From NCBI RefSeq assembly GCF_001658005.1, contig NZ_CP015986.1, forward strand, positions 2,171,501 to 2,235,500: 64,000 nucleotides of DNA, written 5' to 3'. A program made the position numbers and the translations under genes. The DNA comes from Sphingobium sp. EP60837. Its GTDB lineage: Bacteria > Pseudomonadota > Alphaproteobacteria > Sphingomonadales > Sphingomonadaceae. The notes under the pieces were generated by a model. The model did not search any database, was not told where the DNA came from, and saw only the letters and a program-made list of their open reading frames with translations. The stretch's first letter is position 1. Each line of letters opens with the position of its first letter. Below, piece after piece: positions 8,873 through 18,145 of the stretch.

Positions 8873-9399
8873 TGTCCGATAACCGCCAGTCCCTGTCCGA
8901 CCTCGCGTCGCTGACCGCCAACGCTCCGGCCGCTGCCGATGCCGTCGCTGCTGACGCCCCGATCGCTCCGGTTCAGCCCTCGGCTCCGCTGCGCGCCCAG
9001 GAAATCGACAGCCTCGGCCGCGCCTACGCCACCGGCCGCCGCAAGGACGCCGTCGCCCGCGTCTGGGTGAAGCCCGGCACCGGCAAGATCACGGTCAACG
9101 GCCGCGATCAGGAAGTCTATTTCGCCCGTCCGACCCTGCGTCTGGTCATCAACCAGCCGTTCGGCGTCACCGAGCGTGAAGGCCAGTATGACGTGATCGC
9201 CACCGTCAAGGGCGGCGGTCTGTCGGGTCAGGCCGGCGCCGTGAAGCACGGCATCGCCCAAGCTCTGTCGAAGTACGAACCGGCGCTGCGCAGCGCGGTC
9301 AAGGCGGAAGGCTTCCTGACCCGCGACAGCCGCGTCGTCGAGCGTAAGAAGTACGGTAAGGCCAAGGCCCGTCGTAGCTTCCAGTTCTCGAAGCGCTAA
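8872..9399 (+). CDS. rpsI: 30S ribosomal protein S9
   Basis: A 175-residue S9, longer than the E. coli protein (about 130) because of a roughly 45-residue Ala/Pro-rich N-terminal extension. The conserved core starts at [18 protein letters not shown], continues with [19 protein letters not shown] and [16 protein letters not shown], and ends in the invariant FSKR tail that reaches the decoding-site tRNA. It is translationally coupled to rplM and followed by a terminator hairpin. Confidence 0.97.
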   Translation: MSDNRQSLSDLASLTANAPAAADAVAADAPIAPVQPSAPLRAQEIDSLGRAYATGRRKDAVARVWVKPGTGKITVNGRDQEVYFARPTLRLVINQPFGVTEREGQYDVIATVKGGGLSGQAGAVKHGIAQALSKYEPALRSAVKAEGFLTRDSRVVERKKYGKAKARRSFQFSKR

Positions 9400-9423
9400 G
9401 CTTCTACTCGCAAGAGTTTTTGG

Positions 9424-9455
9424 AAGGGGGCTGGGTTTCTGGCCCCTTTCTTTTT
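9424..9455 (+). terminator. Rho-independent terminator of rplM-rpsI
   Basis: AAGGGG (9424-9429) pairs with CCCCTT (9443-9448), followed at once by a T-rich run to 9455. It lies 25 bp after the rpsI stop. Confidence 0.75.
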
Positions 9456-9542
9456 GCCTTATGCCGTTGCGTCCCCGTATCGGTGGCAACCTTTCCTTCC
9501 TCCGGGTTGTTGATCTGCCGTAGCTAACGACAGGAGGACCCG

Positions 9543-9725
9543 ATGGGCGAACTAACCGACAAGGCGAAGGCCGCTGGCAACAAGGCGGCTGGCGCCATCA
9601 AGGAAAGCGTAGGCCGCAATCAGGGCGATGCCGACCTGGCCGCCGAGGGCAAGGCGCAAAAGGCCAAGGGCACGGCGCAGGATATCAAGGGTTCGATCAA
9701 GGGCGCGCTCGGCGACGACATCTGA
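9543..9725 (+). CDS. CsbD family stress-response protein
   Basis: A 60-residue, highly charged Ala/Lys/Gly-rich protein with the CsbD pattern: KAKAAGNKAAGAIKESVG, then a second imperfect repeat around GKAQKAKGTAQDIKGS. CsbD-like proteins are abundant, probably disordered general-stress proteins of unknown biochemical role, often under alternative-sigma control. An AGGAGG site precedes the ATG at ideal spacing. It is monocistronic between two hairpins. Confidence 0.9.
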   Translation: MGELTDKAKAAGNKAAGAIKESVGRNQGDADLAAEGKAQKAKGTAQDIKGSIKGALGDDI

Positions 9726-9744
9726 TCGAAACCTTCACTAAACC

Positions 9745-9777
9745 AAGGGCCTCGCCGGTGGCGGGGCCTTTCTTTTA
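9745..9777. terminator. Terminator after the CsbD gene
   Basis: GGCCTCGCC (9748-9756) pairs with GGCGGGGCC (9760-9768, one G-T pair) and is followed by TTTCTTTT. It lies between convergent genes and overlaps the last codons of the symporter gene by three bases, so it may serve both strands. Confidence 0.65.
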
Positions 9778-11181
9778 TCCCAAGGCACCCGCCCCGCTGG
9801 TCCTCTGCGCCCCATCTTCTGAAGCGCGTAGATAGTCCTGCACATCCCGCCGCAATTCACCCGCGCATAGATAGAGCGCGATGACATTGGGTATGGCCAT
9901 CAGGAAGAAACTGCTGTCCACAATGTCCACCACCCGGCCCAGATCAATCGCCGCCGCCGGGGGCAGGGCGATGATGTAGAGAATCTTGTAGCTCCACTGC
10001 GCCTTCGGCCCGTTGCCGAACAGATAACCCCAAGCCTGCAAGCCATAAAAGCCCCAGGCCACCAGCGTCGAATAGGCGAACAGCACCACGACTACAGCAA
10101 GCAGCCAAGGGAACCAGGGTGACACCTGTGCAAAGGCGGCGGAGGTGATGGCTATCCCCTCCAACCCTGACCGCCATGTGCCCGCGACCACCAGGGCCAA
10201 GCCGCCGGCAGCGCATACGATCATCGTGCCCAGCAGAGGTTCGAGCAGGGCCACCAGCCCTTCCGACACCGGATGGCGCACCCGCGCCAGGCTGTGCGCC
10301 ATCACGGCGGAGCCCACACCCGCCTCGCTTGCGAACACCGCTCGCCGCATTCCCGCGACGAACGCGCCGACAGCGCCGCCCGTCGCCGCGGTGCCGTTCC
10401 ACGCGCCTTGCCAGATCTCGGCCAGCGCGCCCGGAATCGCAGGCGCATGAAATATCAGCACAGCCGCAACCCCGGTGAGATAGACCGCCACCTTAAGCGG
10501 CGTGAGCCGCTTCGCCACCTCGCCCAGCCAAGCCGCGCCGCCGAGCGTTACTAACGCAACCGCAGCAGCAAGCAGGACGCCGTAAGCCCAGCCGTTGGAC
10601 AGCCCCGTCACCACCTTCACCTGGGCAAAGCTCTGATTGACCTGAACCATCGGGATCGCCCCGAACAGCGCGAAAAAGGCATAGAGACCGCCAAGCGCCA
10701 GTCCGAAGCGGGGCCATCCCCGCGCCGCGCCCACCGCGCGCAGCACATACATGGGGCCGCCATGCACATGCCCGCGGCTGTCGAAGGTCCGGTATTTGAG
10801 GCCCAACGTTACCTCGGCCATTTTCACGGTCATCGCGAACCAGCCGATGACGAACATCCACAGGATCGCACCCGGCCCGCCCATGGTCAGCGCCACAGCG
10901 ACCCCAGCGATATTGCCTAAGCCAATAGTCCCGGCCAGCGCAGTAGTCAGCGCACCCCATTGGCTAATGTCACCCTTCGCCTGGCCAGGGCCTGGTTGCG
11001 TCCGCAAGATGCGCAGCGCTCTTCCAACGGCGCGCACATTGGGAAAGCCCAGCCAGATCGTGAAGAACAGCATCGGCACAGCCAGATAGAGCACGATCAG
11101 TTCGATCTGCGCGCCCAGCAGCGGCACCTTGAGAAAGACGGCGCCCGCCAGCGCGTCCACCGCTGCATTGAACCCGTCCAT
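9775..11181 (-). CDS. Alanine/glycine:cation symporter family protein (AGCS)
   Basis: A 468-residue membrane transporter with about 11 TM helices. AGCS signatures are visible: GALTTALAGTIGLGNIAGVAVAL near residue 80, GGPGAILWMF, GGPMYVLRAVG and the VFASEAGVGSA motif in the middle. The family imports alanine or glycine with Na+ (or H+). Some sphingomonad homologues may carry other small amino acids, and substrate is not readable here. It is convergent with CsbD and divergent from glmM with an 89-bp gap. Confidence 0.9.
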   Translation of the reverse strand: MDGFNAAVDALAGAVFLKVPLLGAQIELIVLYLAVPMLFFTIWLGFPNVRAVGRALRILRTQPGPGQAKGDISQWGALTTALAGTIGLGNIAGVAVALTMGGPGAILWMFVIGWFAMTVKMAEVTLGLKYRTFDSRGHVHGGPMYVLRAVGAARGWPRFGLALGGLYAFFALFGAIPMVQVNQSFAQVKVVTGLSNGWAYGVLLAAAVALVTLGGAAWLGEVAKRLTPLKVAVYLTGVAAVLIFHAPAIPGALAEIWQGAWNGTAATGGAVGAFVAGMRRAVFASEAGVGSAVMAHSLARVRHPVSEGLVALLEPLLGTMIVCAAGGLALVVAGTWRSGLEGIAITSAAFAQVSPWFPWLLAVVVVLFAYSTLVAWGFYGLQAWGYLFGNGPKAQWSYKILYIIALPPAAAIDLGRVVDIVDSSFFLMAIPNVIALYLCAGELRRDVQDYLRASEDGAQRTSGAGALG

Positions 11182-11270
11182 CTGCTAAGGAATGACTGGT
11201 CTCCGGTGGAAAGTCGAACAAAGATTGCTATGGATGACGGCAGCTTAGGTCGCTTTGCGGGACGAGAATC

Positions 11271-12611
11271 ATGAGCAGGCGTTATTTCGGCACCGACGGT
11301 ATCCGGGGCCGCACCAACCAGTGGCCGATGACGGCCGAACTGGCGATGAAGGTCGGTATGGCCGCGGGCAAGCATTTCCAGCGCGGCAGTCACCGCCACC
11401 GTGTGGTGATCGGCAAGGACACGCGCCTTTCCGGCTATATGGTCGAAAACGCCCTTGTTGCGGGCTTCACCGCCGTTGGCATGGACGTCGTCCAGTTCGG
11501 CCCGATCCCGACGCCTGCGGTGGCGCTTCTCGCCCATTCGATGCGCGCGGACCTGGGCGTCATGATCTCCGCCAGCCACAATCCCTATGCCGACAACGGG
11601 ATCAAGCTGTTCGGCCCTGACGGATACAAATTGTCCGACGAGGATGAGCTGAAGATCGAGGCGATGCTGGAGCAGGATATTCCGCTGGCGGCTCCTTCCG
11701 ACATCGGCCGAGCCCGCCGCGTGGAGGACTCGCGCGGCCGCTACATTCACGCCGTCAAATCCAGCTTCCCCGCGGACCTGCGCCTCGACGGGCTGAAGAT
11801 CGTCGTCGATTGCGCCAATGGCGCAGCCTATCAGGTCGCTCCCTCTGCCTTGTGGGAATTGGGCGCGGAAGTGATCGCGATCGGGGTCACGCCCAACGGC
11901 GTCAACATCAACGACGCATGCGGATCGACGTCTCCGCTCCTGTGTCAGGAAACGGTCGTGTCATCGGGAGCCGATATCGGCATAGCCTTGGATGGCGATG
12001 CAGACCGGCTGATCGTCGTGGATGAAAAGGGCCAGATCGTCGATGGCGACCAGATCATGGCGCTCATCGCGGGCAATTTCGCTCGCGACGGGTCGCTGCG
12101 CGGTGGCGGGCTGGTGGCGACGGTCATGTCCAATCTCGGCCTGGAACGGCATCTTGCGGGCCAGGGCATCAATCTGGAGCGCACGAAGGTCGGCGACCGT
12201 TATGTGTTGGAGCGGATGCGCGAGGGCGGCTTCAATGTCGGCGGCGAACAGTCCGGTCATATGATCCTGTCCGACTATGCGACGACCGGCGACGGCACCG
12301 TGGCCGCGCTGCAGGTGCTGGCGGCGCTTGTCCGCGCGGGCAAGCCTGCGAGCGAAGTGCTGCATCAGTTCGATCCAGTGCCGCAGCTCCTCAAAAATGT
12401 CCGCTTTTCGGGCGGCAAGCCTTTGGAGCATGAGGAGGTGAAGCGCGTGATCGCGCAGGCCGAGTCGGAACTCAACGGCTGCGGCCGCTTGGTCATCCGT
12501 CCTTCGGGTACGGAGCCGGTGATCCGCGTGATGGCCGAAGGCGACCGCGAGGATCAGGTGAAGGACGTCGTCGAACGCATCTGCAACGCCGTCGCGAGAG
12601 TGGCTGCGTGA
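11271..12611 (+). CDS. glmM: Phosphoglucosamine mutase
   Basis: A 446-residue enzyme of the alpha-D-phosphohexomutase superfamily that converts glucosamine 6-phosphate to glucosamine 1-phosphate for UDP-GlcNAc. The N-terminus YFGTDGIRG, the phosphoserine loop ISASHNP with catalytic S102, the Mg-binding DGDADR (241-246), the sugar loop GGEQSGH and the C-terminal phosphate loop [12 protein letters not shown] are all present. Length is typical. It begins a run (DUF1272 gene, thiD, rnhB) on the same strand but is separated from it by a repeat element. Confidence 0.96.
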   Translation: MSRRYFGTDGIRGRTNQWPMTAELAMKVGMAAGKHFQRGSHRHRVVIGKDTRLSGYMVENALVAGFTAVGMDVVQFGPIPTPAVALLAHSMRADLGVMISASHNPYADNGIKLFGPDGYKLSDEDELKIEAMLEQDIPLAAPSDIGRARRVEDSRGRYIHAVKSSFPADLRLDGLKIVVDCANGAAYQVAPSALWELGAEVIAIGVTPNGVNINDACGSTSPLLCQETVVSSGADIGIALDGDADRLIVVDEKGQIVDGDQIMALIAGNFARDGSLRGGGLVATVMSNLGLERHLAGQGINLERTKVGDRYVLERMREGGFNVGGEQSGHMILSDYATTGDGTVAALQVLAALVRAGKPASEVLHQFDPVPQLLKNVRFSGGKPLEHEEVKRVIAQAESELNGCGRLVIRPSGTEPVIRVMAEGDREDQVKDVVERICNAVARVAA

Positions 12612-12627
12612 GCTTTCCATTCCCTCG

Positions 12628-12702
12628 TTATCCCAGCGAAGGCTGGGATTTCCTTCGGATGAGTCGTGTCCTTCGTCCAAAGATGCCGGCTTCCGCTGGC
12701 AT
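12628..12702. repeat. Dispersed short palindromic repeat (ATCCCAGC family), two hairpins
   Basis: ATCCCAGC (12630-12637) and GCTGGGAT (12642-12649) form a perfect 8-bp hairpin with a GAAG loop. A second imperfect dyad TGCCGGC/GCTGGCA follows (12685-12702). The first hairpin recurs at 36670-36689 with nearly identical flanks, so this is a dispersed intergenic element and not a gene-specific terminator. Confidence 0.7.
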
Positions 12703-12716
12703 GACGGGGTTCGGCC

Positions 12717-12941
12717 ATGCTTGAAATGCGCCCCGACTGCGAGCGCTGCGGCGCCGACCTGCCCGCCGACGAACCGGGCGCGTTCATCTGCTCCTTCGAA
12801 TGCACCTTCTGCGCGCCTTGTGCCGAGGTGCTGGACGATCGCTGCCCCAATTGCGGCGGCGAGTTGATGGATCGTCCCACCCGCATGGGCGATGCGCTCG
12901 CCCGTCATCCCGCAACCACCCAACGCCGCCATAAGGCATGA
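12717..12941 (+). CDS. DUF1272-type zinc-ribbon protein
   Basis: A 74-residue protein with eight cysteines in four pairs (C8/C11, C25/C29, C32/C35, C43/C46), as in the DUF1272 family, which is presumed to bind zinc. The start MRPDCERCGADLP, then CSFECTFC and CPNCGGEL are the family pattern. No function is established. Its stop overlaps the thiD ATG (ATGA at 12938), so it is coupled to a thiamine gene, though a shared role is not implied. Confidence 0.85.
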   Translation: MLEMRPDCERCGADLPADEPGAFICSFECTFCAPCAEVLDDRCPNCGGELMDRPTRMGDALARHPATTQRRHKA

Positions 12942-13699
12942 CGCCCGCACGCATATTGATCATCGCCGGATCGGACAGCGGCGGCGGCGCGGGTATCCAG
13001 GCGGATATCCGGACGGTGACGCTGCTCGGCGGCCATGCCATGACGGCGATCACCGCGATCACCGCGCAGAACACGCTGGGCGTGCAGGGCGTCCATGCCG
13101 TGCCAACGCCCATGGTGGTGCAGCAGATGGACAGCGTCCTCAGTGACATCGGCGTCGATGCGGTAAAGATCGGCATGATCGGCTCTGCTGAAACCGCGGC
13201 CGCAGTTGCGGACCGGCTTGCCCAGTTAGAACATGTGCCGATCGTCTTCGACCCCGTCATGGTCGCGACCAGCGGCTCGGCCCTTGCGGACGAGTCGACG
13301 ATCGCTGCTTTCGAACAGTTGATGAGCATCGCGACGCTGGTCACGCCGAACATCCCGGAACTGGAAGCCTTGGGCGGGGAAGAGATCGCCCTTCGCTTCG
13401 ATACCCATGTGCTGGCCAAAGGCGGCCATGGCGAAGGGACGATGCTCACCGATCGGTTGATCGGGCCGCAGGGCGTGCGCAAGGCGTGGAGCAATAAACG
13501 GATCGACACGCCGCATACGCACGGCACGGGTTGCACGCTGGCCAGCGCTATTGCGACCGGCTTGGGGCAGGGCTTGGATCTGATCGACGCCATCGATCGC
13601 GCGCGCAAATATGTCCGTGAAGCATTGGTCTTGGCGCCCGGCCTAGGGCAGGGACACGGGCCGATGGGCGCGCCGTTCGGATTTCACTTCCATGCCTGA
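12938..13699 (+). CDS. thiD: Hydroxymethylpyrimidine/phosphomethylpyrimidine kinase
   Basis: A 253-residue ribokinase-fold kinase that phosphorylates HMP and HMP-P to HMP-PP for thiamine synthesis. Features are the substrate-binding start [37 protein letters not shown] and the anion-hole/catalytic [12 protein letters not shown] near residue 195. It starts at an ATG overlapping the previous stop and runs 8 bp into the rnhB start. No TPP riboswitch was found upstream; the gene lies within an operon. Confidence 0.95.
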   Translation: MTPARILIIAGSDSGGGAGIQADIRTVTLLGGHAMTAITAITAQNTLGVQGVHAVPTPMVVQQMDSVLSDIGVDAVKIGMIGSAETAAAVADRLAQLEHVPIVFDPVMVATSGSALADESTIAAFEQLMSIATLVTPNIPELEALGGEEIALRFDTHVLAKGGHGEGTMLTDRLIGPQGVRKAWSNKRIDTPHTHGTGCTLASAIATGLGQGLDLIDAIDRARKYVREALVLAPGLGQGHGPMGAPFGFHFHA

Positions 13700-14291
13700 T
13701 TTCGCGCATGAGCTTCTGCATCATCCCGGCCTCGTCGCTGGGGTGGATGAAGCGGGCAGGGGTCCGCTGGCGGGACCGGTGGTCGCCGCTGCCGTTATCC
13801 TCAGGCAGGACGATTGCCCGGACGGCCTCAACGACAGCAAGCAACTGACTGCTGCCCGCCGCGCGGTGCTGGAGGGAGAAATCAAAGCGCGCGCCCTCTG
13901 CTGGGGGATTGGCATGGCTTCGGTCCAGGAGATCGACAGCCTCAACATTCTCTGGGCGACGATGCTGGCGATGACGCGGGCGATGGAAGCGTTGAGCCAT
14001 GACTGCGCCCATGTCCTGGTGGACGGCAACCGCTGTCCCAAATGGCGCTGGACATCGACTGCCGTTGTGGAAGGCGACGCCAAATGCCTGTCCATCGCCG
14101 CTGCCTCGATCCTGGCAAAGGAAGCGCGCGACCGGATGATGATCGAGGCGGCTTCCTCGCATCCCCATTATGGCTGGGAAACGAACAAGGGCTATGGCAG
14201 CCCGATGCATCTGGCTGCGCTGCGGGAACATGGGCCGACGCCGCTCCATCGCCGCAGTTTCGCTCCGGTTGCCCAATTGATGCTGCTTTAG
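13692..14291 (+). CDS. rnhB: Ribonuclease HII
   Basis: A 199-residue RNase HII that cuts RNA in RNA/DNA hybrids and at single embedded ribonucleotides. Catalytic DE are D19/E20 in [25 protein letters not shown] and [10 protein letters not shown] follow. The start ATG lies within the last codons of thiD. Length is typical. A type I RNase H gene (rnhA) is also in this window at 37315-37761. Confidence 0.95.
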   Translation: MPDFAHELLHHPGLVAGVDEAGRGPLAGPVVAAAVILRQDDCPDGLNDSKQLTAARRAVLEGEIKARALCWGIGMASVQEIDSLNILWATMLAMTRAMEALSHDCAHVLVDGNRCPKWRWTSTAVVEGDAKCLSIAAASILAKEARDRMMIEAASSHPHYGWETNKGYGSPMHLAALREHGPTPLHRRSFAPVAQLMLL

Positions 14292-14370
14292 TTAGAAGGC
14301 CGCGCCGCGTCCCATGACGGGATGATCGCCACCACATCGTCGTAAATCCGGGCTGGCACGGCGGCTGCAG

Positions 14371-15060
14371 ATGGTTAAGAAAGACTTAATGCGCTTTCTG
14401 CCAGCCCTTGCCCTGCTTAGCATTTGCGTCATGTCGCCGTGGATTAAACCGGCCGAGGCGCAACCAACGGCGATCGATAGCGAGCCGCTGGCAGCGGGTA
14501 GTTATCGTTGGCTGGAGGAGGGGCCTTTCGACGGTCCGCTCTACCTGATCATCAGCATCGAGCGGCAGATGGTCCATGTCTATAGTGGCGACCGACTGGT
14601 CGGCATGGCCAGCGTATCGACCGGCACGAAGGGGCATCGCACGCCCACTGGCGAATATGCGATCCTGCAAAAACGGGAATGGCACAGGTCGAACATCTAC
14701 AGCAATGCGCCCATGCCTTTCATGCAGCGTCTGACCTGGGACGGCATCGCGCTGCATGCCGGGCACAATCCGGGCTATCCGGCAAGCCATGGCTGTATTC
14801 GCCTGCCGCAAGCCTTCGCGCGCAAACTCTTTGCCCTCACGCAGATTGGAACACTGGTGCGCGTGAATGCGGATGATTTGAGGCCAGCACTGATGCTCGA
14901 CATGTTGGTGCTTAACGATCCCGGCACGGCTGTCGTGACCTTCACGCCCAATGCCCAGCCTCCGCTTTTGGAGAAAGCTCTGGTGGAATTGGCCACCCGC
15001 GACGCGCCGATGCTTGCCATAGACCCCAGCGTGTTCCAACCCCGACTTCGCCGCTGGTAG
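14371..15060 (+). CDS. L,D-transpeptidase (YkuD family), secreted
   Basis: A 229-residue exported protein with an N-terminal signal-like segment (basic MVKKDLMR, then a hydrophobic stretch ending near AEA at residue 30). The YkuD domain spans about 55-165 with the active-site block HAGHNPGYPASHGCIRLP, catalytic C142 and H140. It probably forms 3-3 peptidoglycan cross-links or anchors protein to the wall in the periplasm. No LysM or PG-binding domain is seen; about 65 residues follow the catalytic domain. An internal ATG at 14389 is an alternative start. Confidence 0.9.
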   Translation: MVKKDLMRFLPALALLSICVMSPWIKPAEAQPTAIDSEPLAAGSYRWLEEGPFDGPLYLIISIERQMVHVYSGDRLVGMASVSTGTKGHRTPTGEYAILQKREWHRSNIYSNAPMPFMQRLTWDGIALHAGHNPGYPASHGCIRLPQAFARKLFALTQIGTLVRVNADDLRPALMLDMLVLNDPGTAVVTFTPNAQPPLLEKALVELATRDAPMLAIDPSVFQPRLRRW

Positions 15061-15069
15061 GGGCATTCT

Positions 15070-15093
15070 CCCTCTCCCCGTCAGGGGAGAGGG
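15070..15093. repeat. CCCTCTCCCC palindromic repeat
   Basis: CCCTCTCCCC (15070-15079) and GGGGAGAGGG (15084-15093) are perfect arms around a GTCA loop, ten bases after the L,D-transpeptidase stop. The same kind of element with a TTCA loop is at 43154-43179. It may act as a transcription end for the L,D-transpeptidase gene. Confidence 0.7.
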
Positions 15094-15474
15094 CCGGGGA
15101 GAGGGGAGCGCACTATCGCCAACCGGTCTTATAGCGTCCCCGACCTCAACGCAGGCCGCTCGAGACTAGGCGTAACCCAATGGCCACAGGCTTCTAAAAA
15201 AACATCCTATTTTCTCAAACAGGCATCCATTTAGCCTGTCCTATTCCGCCTCAGCGCGCCTATCCCGCCCCCTCTTTGAAACGTCTGATAAATCATGCCC
15301 TCACGCCTACGCGCGCCCAGGCACGCGCGCGCATACACTGTGAACTTCGGCATAAATCGGTCGCGTGCTGCCGCGCAGCTTGCCCGCCACGAACCCGCCA
15401 GATCGGTTCAGGCCGCGTCCCGCAAATCGGCATTGGCGAGCAACCATGCGGGTGGTTTGCCGCCATTTCTCCTG

Positions 15475-15585
15475 GAACCGTTCGGTTCGAACAGGCTTCG
15501 AGCGTGTCGAGAAGCCGTTATCGAGAACCGGTTGCGCAGCGCCATGTTCTCGACAGGCTCAAACCCTTCACTCGAAACGAACGGA
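15475..15585. repeat. Degenerate long palindromic repeat (CGTTCG...CGAACG family)
   Basis: The block is bounded by AACCGTTCG on the left and CGAACGGAA on the right, with internal segments GTGTCGAGAAGCC and GTTCTCGACAGGC that are imperfect reverse complements. It shares the TTCGAGC and GTCGAGAA words of the palindrome at 4594-4666 and is related to 40549-40662. Confidence 0.55.
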
Positions 15586-15699
15586 ACTGATATGCCCGTT
15601 CATGGTCGCCAGGGAATATCTGAGGATGAGGGCCATCCCGCGCGTTCCGGCGCAAGACTTAAGAAGCGGCCGCCACCGGGCCTGGGGGCGACCGCTTCC

Positions 15700-15720
15700 C
15701 AACCCCCCGCTCGGGGGTTG
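15700..15720 (-). terminator. Hairpin downstream of ahpF
   Basis: CAACCCCC (15700-15707) and GGGGGTTG (15713-15720) form a perfect 8-bp stem six bases past the ahpF stop on the minus strand. A second imperfect stem AAGCGG/CCGCTT (15664-15697) follows. There is no U-run, so termination efficiency is uncertain. Confidence 0.5.
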
Positions 15721-15725
15721 TCTTG

Positions 15726-17309
15726 TTACGCAGCTTCTGCCGTTTCCGCCGAAGCAGGCAAGCGAATGAGATAGTCGAAGGCAGAAAGCGCCGCGGTCGA
15801 ACCCGCACCCATGGCGATCACGATCTGCTTATAGGGCACGGTCGTGCAATCGCCGGCAGCGAATATCCCTGGCTGGCTCGTTTCGCCACGCGCGTCAATC
15901 TCGATCTCGCCATGCGGGGAAAGGGCAACCGCGTCCTTCAACCATTCGGTGTTGGGGACGAGACCGATCTGAACGAAAATGCCCTCCAGCTCGATGTCAT
16001 GAGCGGTGCCGTGGTTGCGATCCTTGTACGACAGGCCAGTCACCCTCGCGCCGTCGCCCTCCACCTTGGTCGTCATGGCCGAGGTGATGATGCGCACATT
16101 GGGCAAGCTCGCGAGCTTCCGCTGCAGCACCGCGTCGGCGCGCAGCTGGCTGTCGAACTCGATCAGCGTCACGTGAGCAACGATGCCGGCAAGGTCGATT
16201 GCCGCTTCGACACCGCTATTGCCGCCGCCGATCACCGCCACTCGCTTGTCCTTGAACAAAGGTCCGTCGCAGTGCGGGCAATAGGCAACGCCCTTGTTGC
16301 GATATTCCTCTTCGCCGGGCACGCCCATCTGCCGCCAGCGCGCCCCGGTGGACAGGATGACGGTGCGGCCCTTCAGGCTCGCGCCATTTTCCAGCACGAC
16401 CTCATGATAGCCGCCTTCGGTTTTGGCTGGGACCAGCTTTGCCGCCTTTTGCAGGTTCATGATCTCGACATCATAATCCTTCACATGCGCCTCCAATGCC
16501 GAGGCGAGCTTGGGACCCTCGGTGCGGCTGACCGAGATGAAATTCTCGATATCCATCGTGTCGAGCACCTGGCCGCCGAACCGCTCCGCTGCGATGCCGG
16601 TGCGGATGCCCTTGCGCGCAGCATATATGGCCGACGCAGCGCCCGCAGGACCGCCGCCGACGATGAGGACTTCGAAGGGGTTTTGCTTACGGATCTTCTC
16701 CGCTGCGCGGTCGGCCGCGTCGCTGTCGATCTTCGCGACGATCTGCTCCAGCTCCATGCGGCCGCTAGCGAACGGTTCGCCATTCAGGAAGACGGTCGGC
16801 ACGGCCATGACCTGGCGTGCATCGACTTCCTCCTTGAACAGCGCGCCATCGATGGCGACGTGTCGGATGCGGGGGTTGAGAACGCTCATCAGGTTCAGCG
16901 CCTGCACCACATCGGGGCAGTTCTGGCATGAAAGCGAGAAATAGGTTTCGAAGGTGAAGTCGCCATCCAGATCCTTGATCTGATCGATGACATCCTGCGC
17001 CGCTTTGGACGGATGGCCACCGACCTGCAGCAGGGCCAGAACCAGCGAGGTGAACTCGTGGCCCATGGGAATGCCGGCGAATGTCACGGCAATGTCCGTG
17101 CCTGCGCGGCGGATCATGAAGCTGGGCTTGCGCTTGTCATGCCCTGCCAGCACCAGCGACACCTTGTCCGACAGCTCGGCGATCTCGTTCAGCAGTCCTT
17201 CCAGTTCGCGCGACTTCGCGCCCTCGTCCAGCGATGCCACCAGCTCGATGGGCTGCGTGATGTTCGCCATATAGGCCTTGAGCTGGCCTTTGAGATTTGC
17301 GTCCAACAT
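15726..17309 (-). CDS. ahpF: Alkyl hydroperoxide reductase subunit F
   Basis: A 527-residue flavoprotein disulfide reductase that passes electrons from NADH to AhpC. The N-terminal tandem thioredoxin-fold domain has its redox pair C128/C131 (SCQNC). The FAD motif VGGGPAG begins near 217, the redox-active pair is C344/C347 (YCPHCDG), the NADH-binding site is VIGGGNSG, and the C-terminal FAD motif is GIFAAGDCT. The start at 17309 ([11 protein letters not shown]) fits the family; the longer open frame to 17384 does not. It follows ahpC on the same strand, with a strong hairpin between them. Confidence 0.95.
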   Translation of the reverse strand: MLDANLKGQLKAYMANITQPIELVASLDEGAKSRELEGLLNEIAELSDKVSLVLAGHDKRKPSFMIRRAGTDIAVTFAGIPMGHEFTSLVLALLQVGGHPSKAAQDVIDQIKDLDGDFTFETYFSLSCQNCPDVVQALNLMSVLNPRIRHVAIDGALFKEEVDARQVMAVPTVFLNGEPFASGRMELEQIVAKIDSDAADRAAEKIRKQNPFEVLIVGGGPAGAASAIYAARKGIRTGIAAERFGGQVLDTMDIENFISVSRTEGPKLASALEAHVKDYDVEIMNLQKAAKLVPAKTEGGYHEVVLENGASLKGRTVILSTGARWRQMGVPGEEEYRNKGVAYCPHCDGPLFKDKRVAVIGGGNSGVEAAIDLAGIVAHVTLIEFDSQLRADAVLQRKLASLPNVRIITSAMTTKVEGDGARVTGLSYKDRNHGTAHDIELEGIFVQIGLVPNTEWLKDAVALSPHGEIEIDARGETSQPGIFAAGDCTTVPYKQIVIAMGAGSTAALSAFDYLIRLPASAETAEAA

Positions 17310-17425
17310 CTTCTCATAGCTCCATTGAATTGACGCACCGGTCCGGGGCGCGCAGGTCCGCTTGCCGGTGCGGTACGACCCCAACGCCCGGCATGACAGC
17401 GGTTAAAATGTCAGAGGGAAACCCC

Positions 17426-17460
17426 CGCCGGGCCGGGGAGTTGCTCGACCCGGCCCGGCG
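17426..17460 (-). terminator. Strong hairpin between ahpC and ahpF
   Basis: CGCCGGGCCGGG (17426-17437) and CCCGGCCCGGCG (17449-17460) are perfect 12-bp arms with an 11-nt loop, 16 bp after the ahpC stop. On the minus strand the stem is followed by GGGGGTTTCCC, so there is no clean U-run. It could be an attenuator that lowers ahpF relative to ahpC, or a 3' stabiliser of ahpC mRNA. Confidence 0.6.
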
Positions 17461-17475
17461 AAAGGTCAGGTAGAG

Positions 17476-18039
17476 TTAGATCTTGCCGACGAGGTCGAGC
17501 GAAGGAGCCAGGGTTTCTTCACCTTCCTCCCACTTGGCCGGGCACACTTCGCCGGGGTGAGCGGCGACATATTGTGCAGCCTTGACCTTGCGCAGCAGTT
17601 CGGTCGCGTTGCGGCCGACGCCTTCGGACGTGATTTCCATGAACTGGATCACGCCTTCCGGATCGACCAGGAAGGTGGCGCGGTCGGCCAGGCCTACGCC
17701 CGGGCGCATCACGTCGAAATTGTTGGTGATCTGGCCCGACTGGTCGCCCAGCATATAGTAGCTGATCTTGCCGATTGCCGGCGAGGTGTCATGCCATGCC
17801 TTGTGGCTGAAATGCGTGTCGGTCGAAACCGAATAGACTTCGACGTTCAGCGACTGCAGCGTCGGGTAGATGCCGGCCAGGTCTTCCAGTTCGGTCGGAC
17901 AGACGAAGGTGAAGTCGGCGGGGTAGAAGAAGAAGATCGCCCACTTGCCCTTCACGTCGGCGTCGGTGACATCGACAAACTTGCCTTCCTTGAAAGCGGT
18001 GGCTTTGAACGGCTTGATAGGGGTGTTGATAAGCGCCAT
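17476..18039 (-). CDS. ahpC: Alkyl hydroperoxide reductase subunit C (peroxiredoxin)
   Basis: A 187-residue typical 2-Cys peroxiredoxin. The peroxidatic C47 lies in [13 protein letters not shown] and the resolving C166 in GEVCPAKW; the YFLG-like C-terminal motif is replaced by the shorter PSLDLVGKI tail of the bacterial AhpC group. It reduces H2O2 and organic peroxides and is recycled by AhpF, encoded next downstream. No OxyR gene is adjacent. Confidence 0.97.
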   Translation of the reverse strand: MALINTPIKPFKATAFKEGKFVDVTDADVKGKWAIFFFYPADFTFVCPTELEDLAGIYPTLQSLNVEVYSVSTDTHFSHKAWHDTSPAIGKISYYMLGDQSGQITNNFDVMRPGVGLADRATFLVDPEGVIQFMEITSEGVGRNATELLRKVKAAQYVAAHPGEVCPAKWEEGEETLAPSLDLVGKI

Positions 18040-18145
18040 GGGCTTTCCAGTTCCTTCTGAGGGGTTGCTGTTGCCCGGCCTATGTAGGGGCGTGGAGGGG
18101 AAGGGGGAAATTGCTTTTCTTCACTCCGCTGATTGAGAAAAGCGA

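Larger units (their letters stand above)
15061..15725. other. 665-bp gene-free gap with palindromic repeats
   Basis: No convincing coding frame lies here; the open frames on the plus strand are compositionally odd and mutually overlapping. The gap holds a 10-bp perfect hairpin (15070-15093), an ACAGGC/GCCTGT dyad (15219-15239), a long degenerate repeat of the CGTTCG/CGAACG family (about 15475-15585), and two GC-rich hairpins just downstream of ahpF (15664-15697 and 15700-15720). The middle part (about 15240-15470) shows nothing recognisable. Confidence 0.7.

Noticed and set aside
9485..9511. EcfG-like promoter before the CsbD gene (GGCAAC then GTTGTT)
   Set aside because: The -35 lacks the GGAAC core and the spacing is off by one or two bases; too weak to list as a site.
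12612..12937. TPP riboswitch upstream of thiD
   Set aside because: thiD overlaps the upstream gene, and no conserved THI-box words were seen; the gap holds a repeat element.
15276..15774. Three plus-strand open frames in the gap before ahpF
   Set aside because: They overlap one another, cross repeat elements and run into antisense ahpF; no domain and no plausible start signal.
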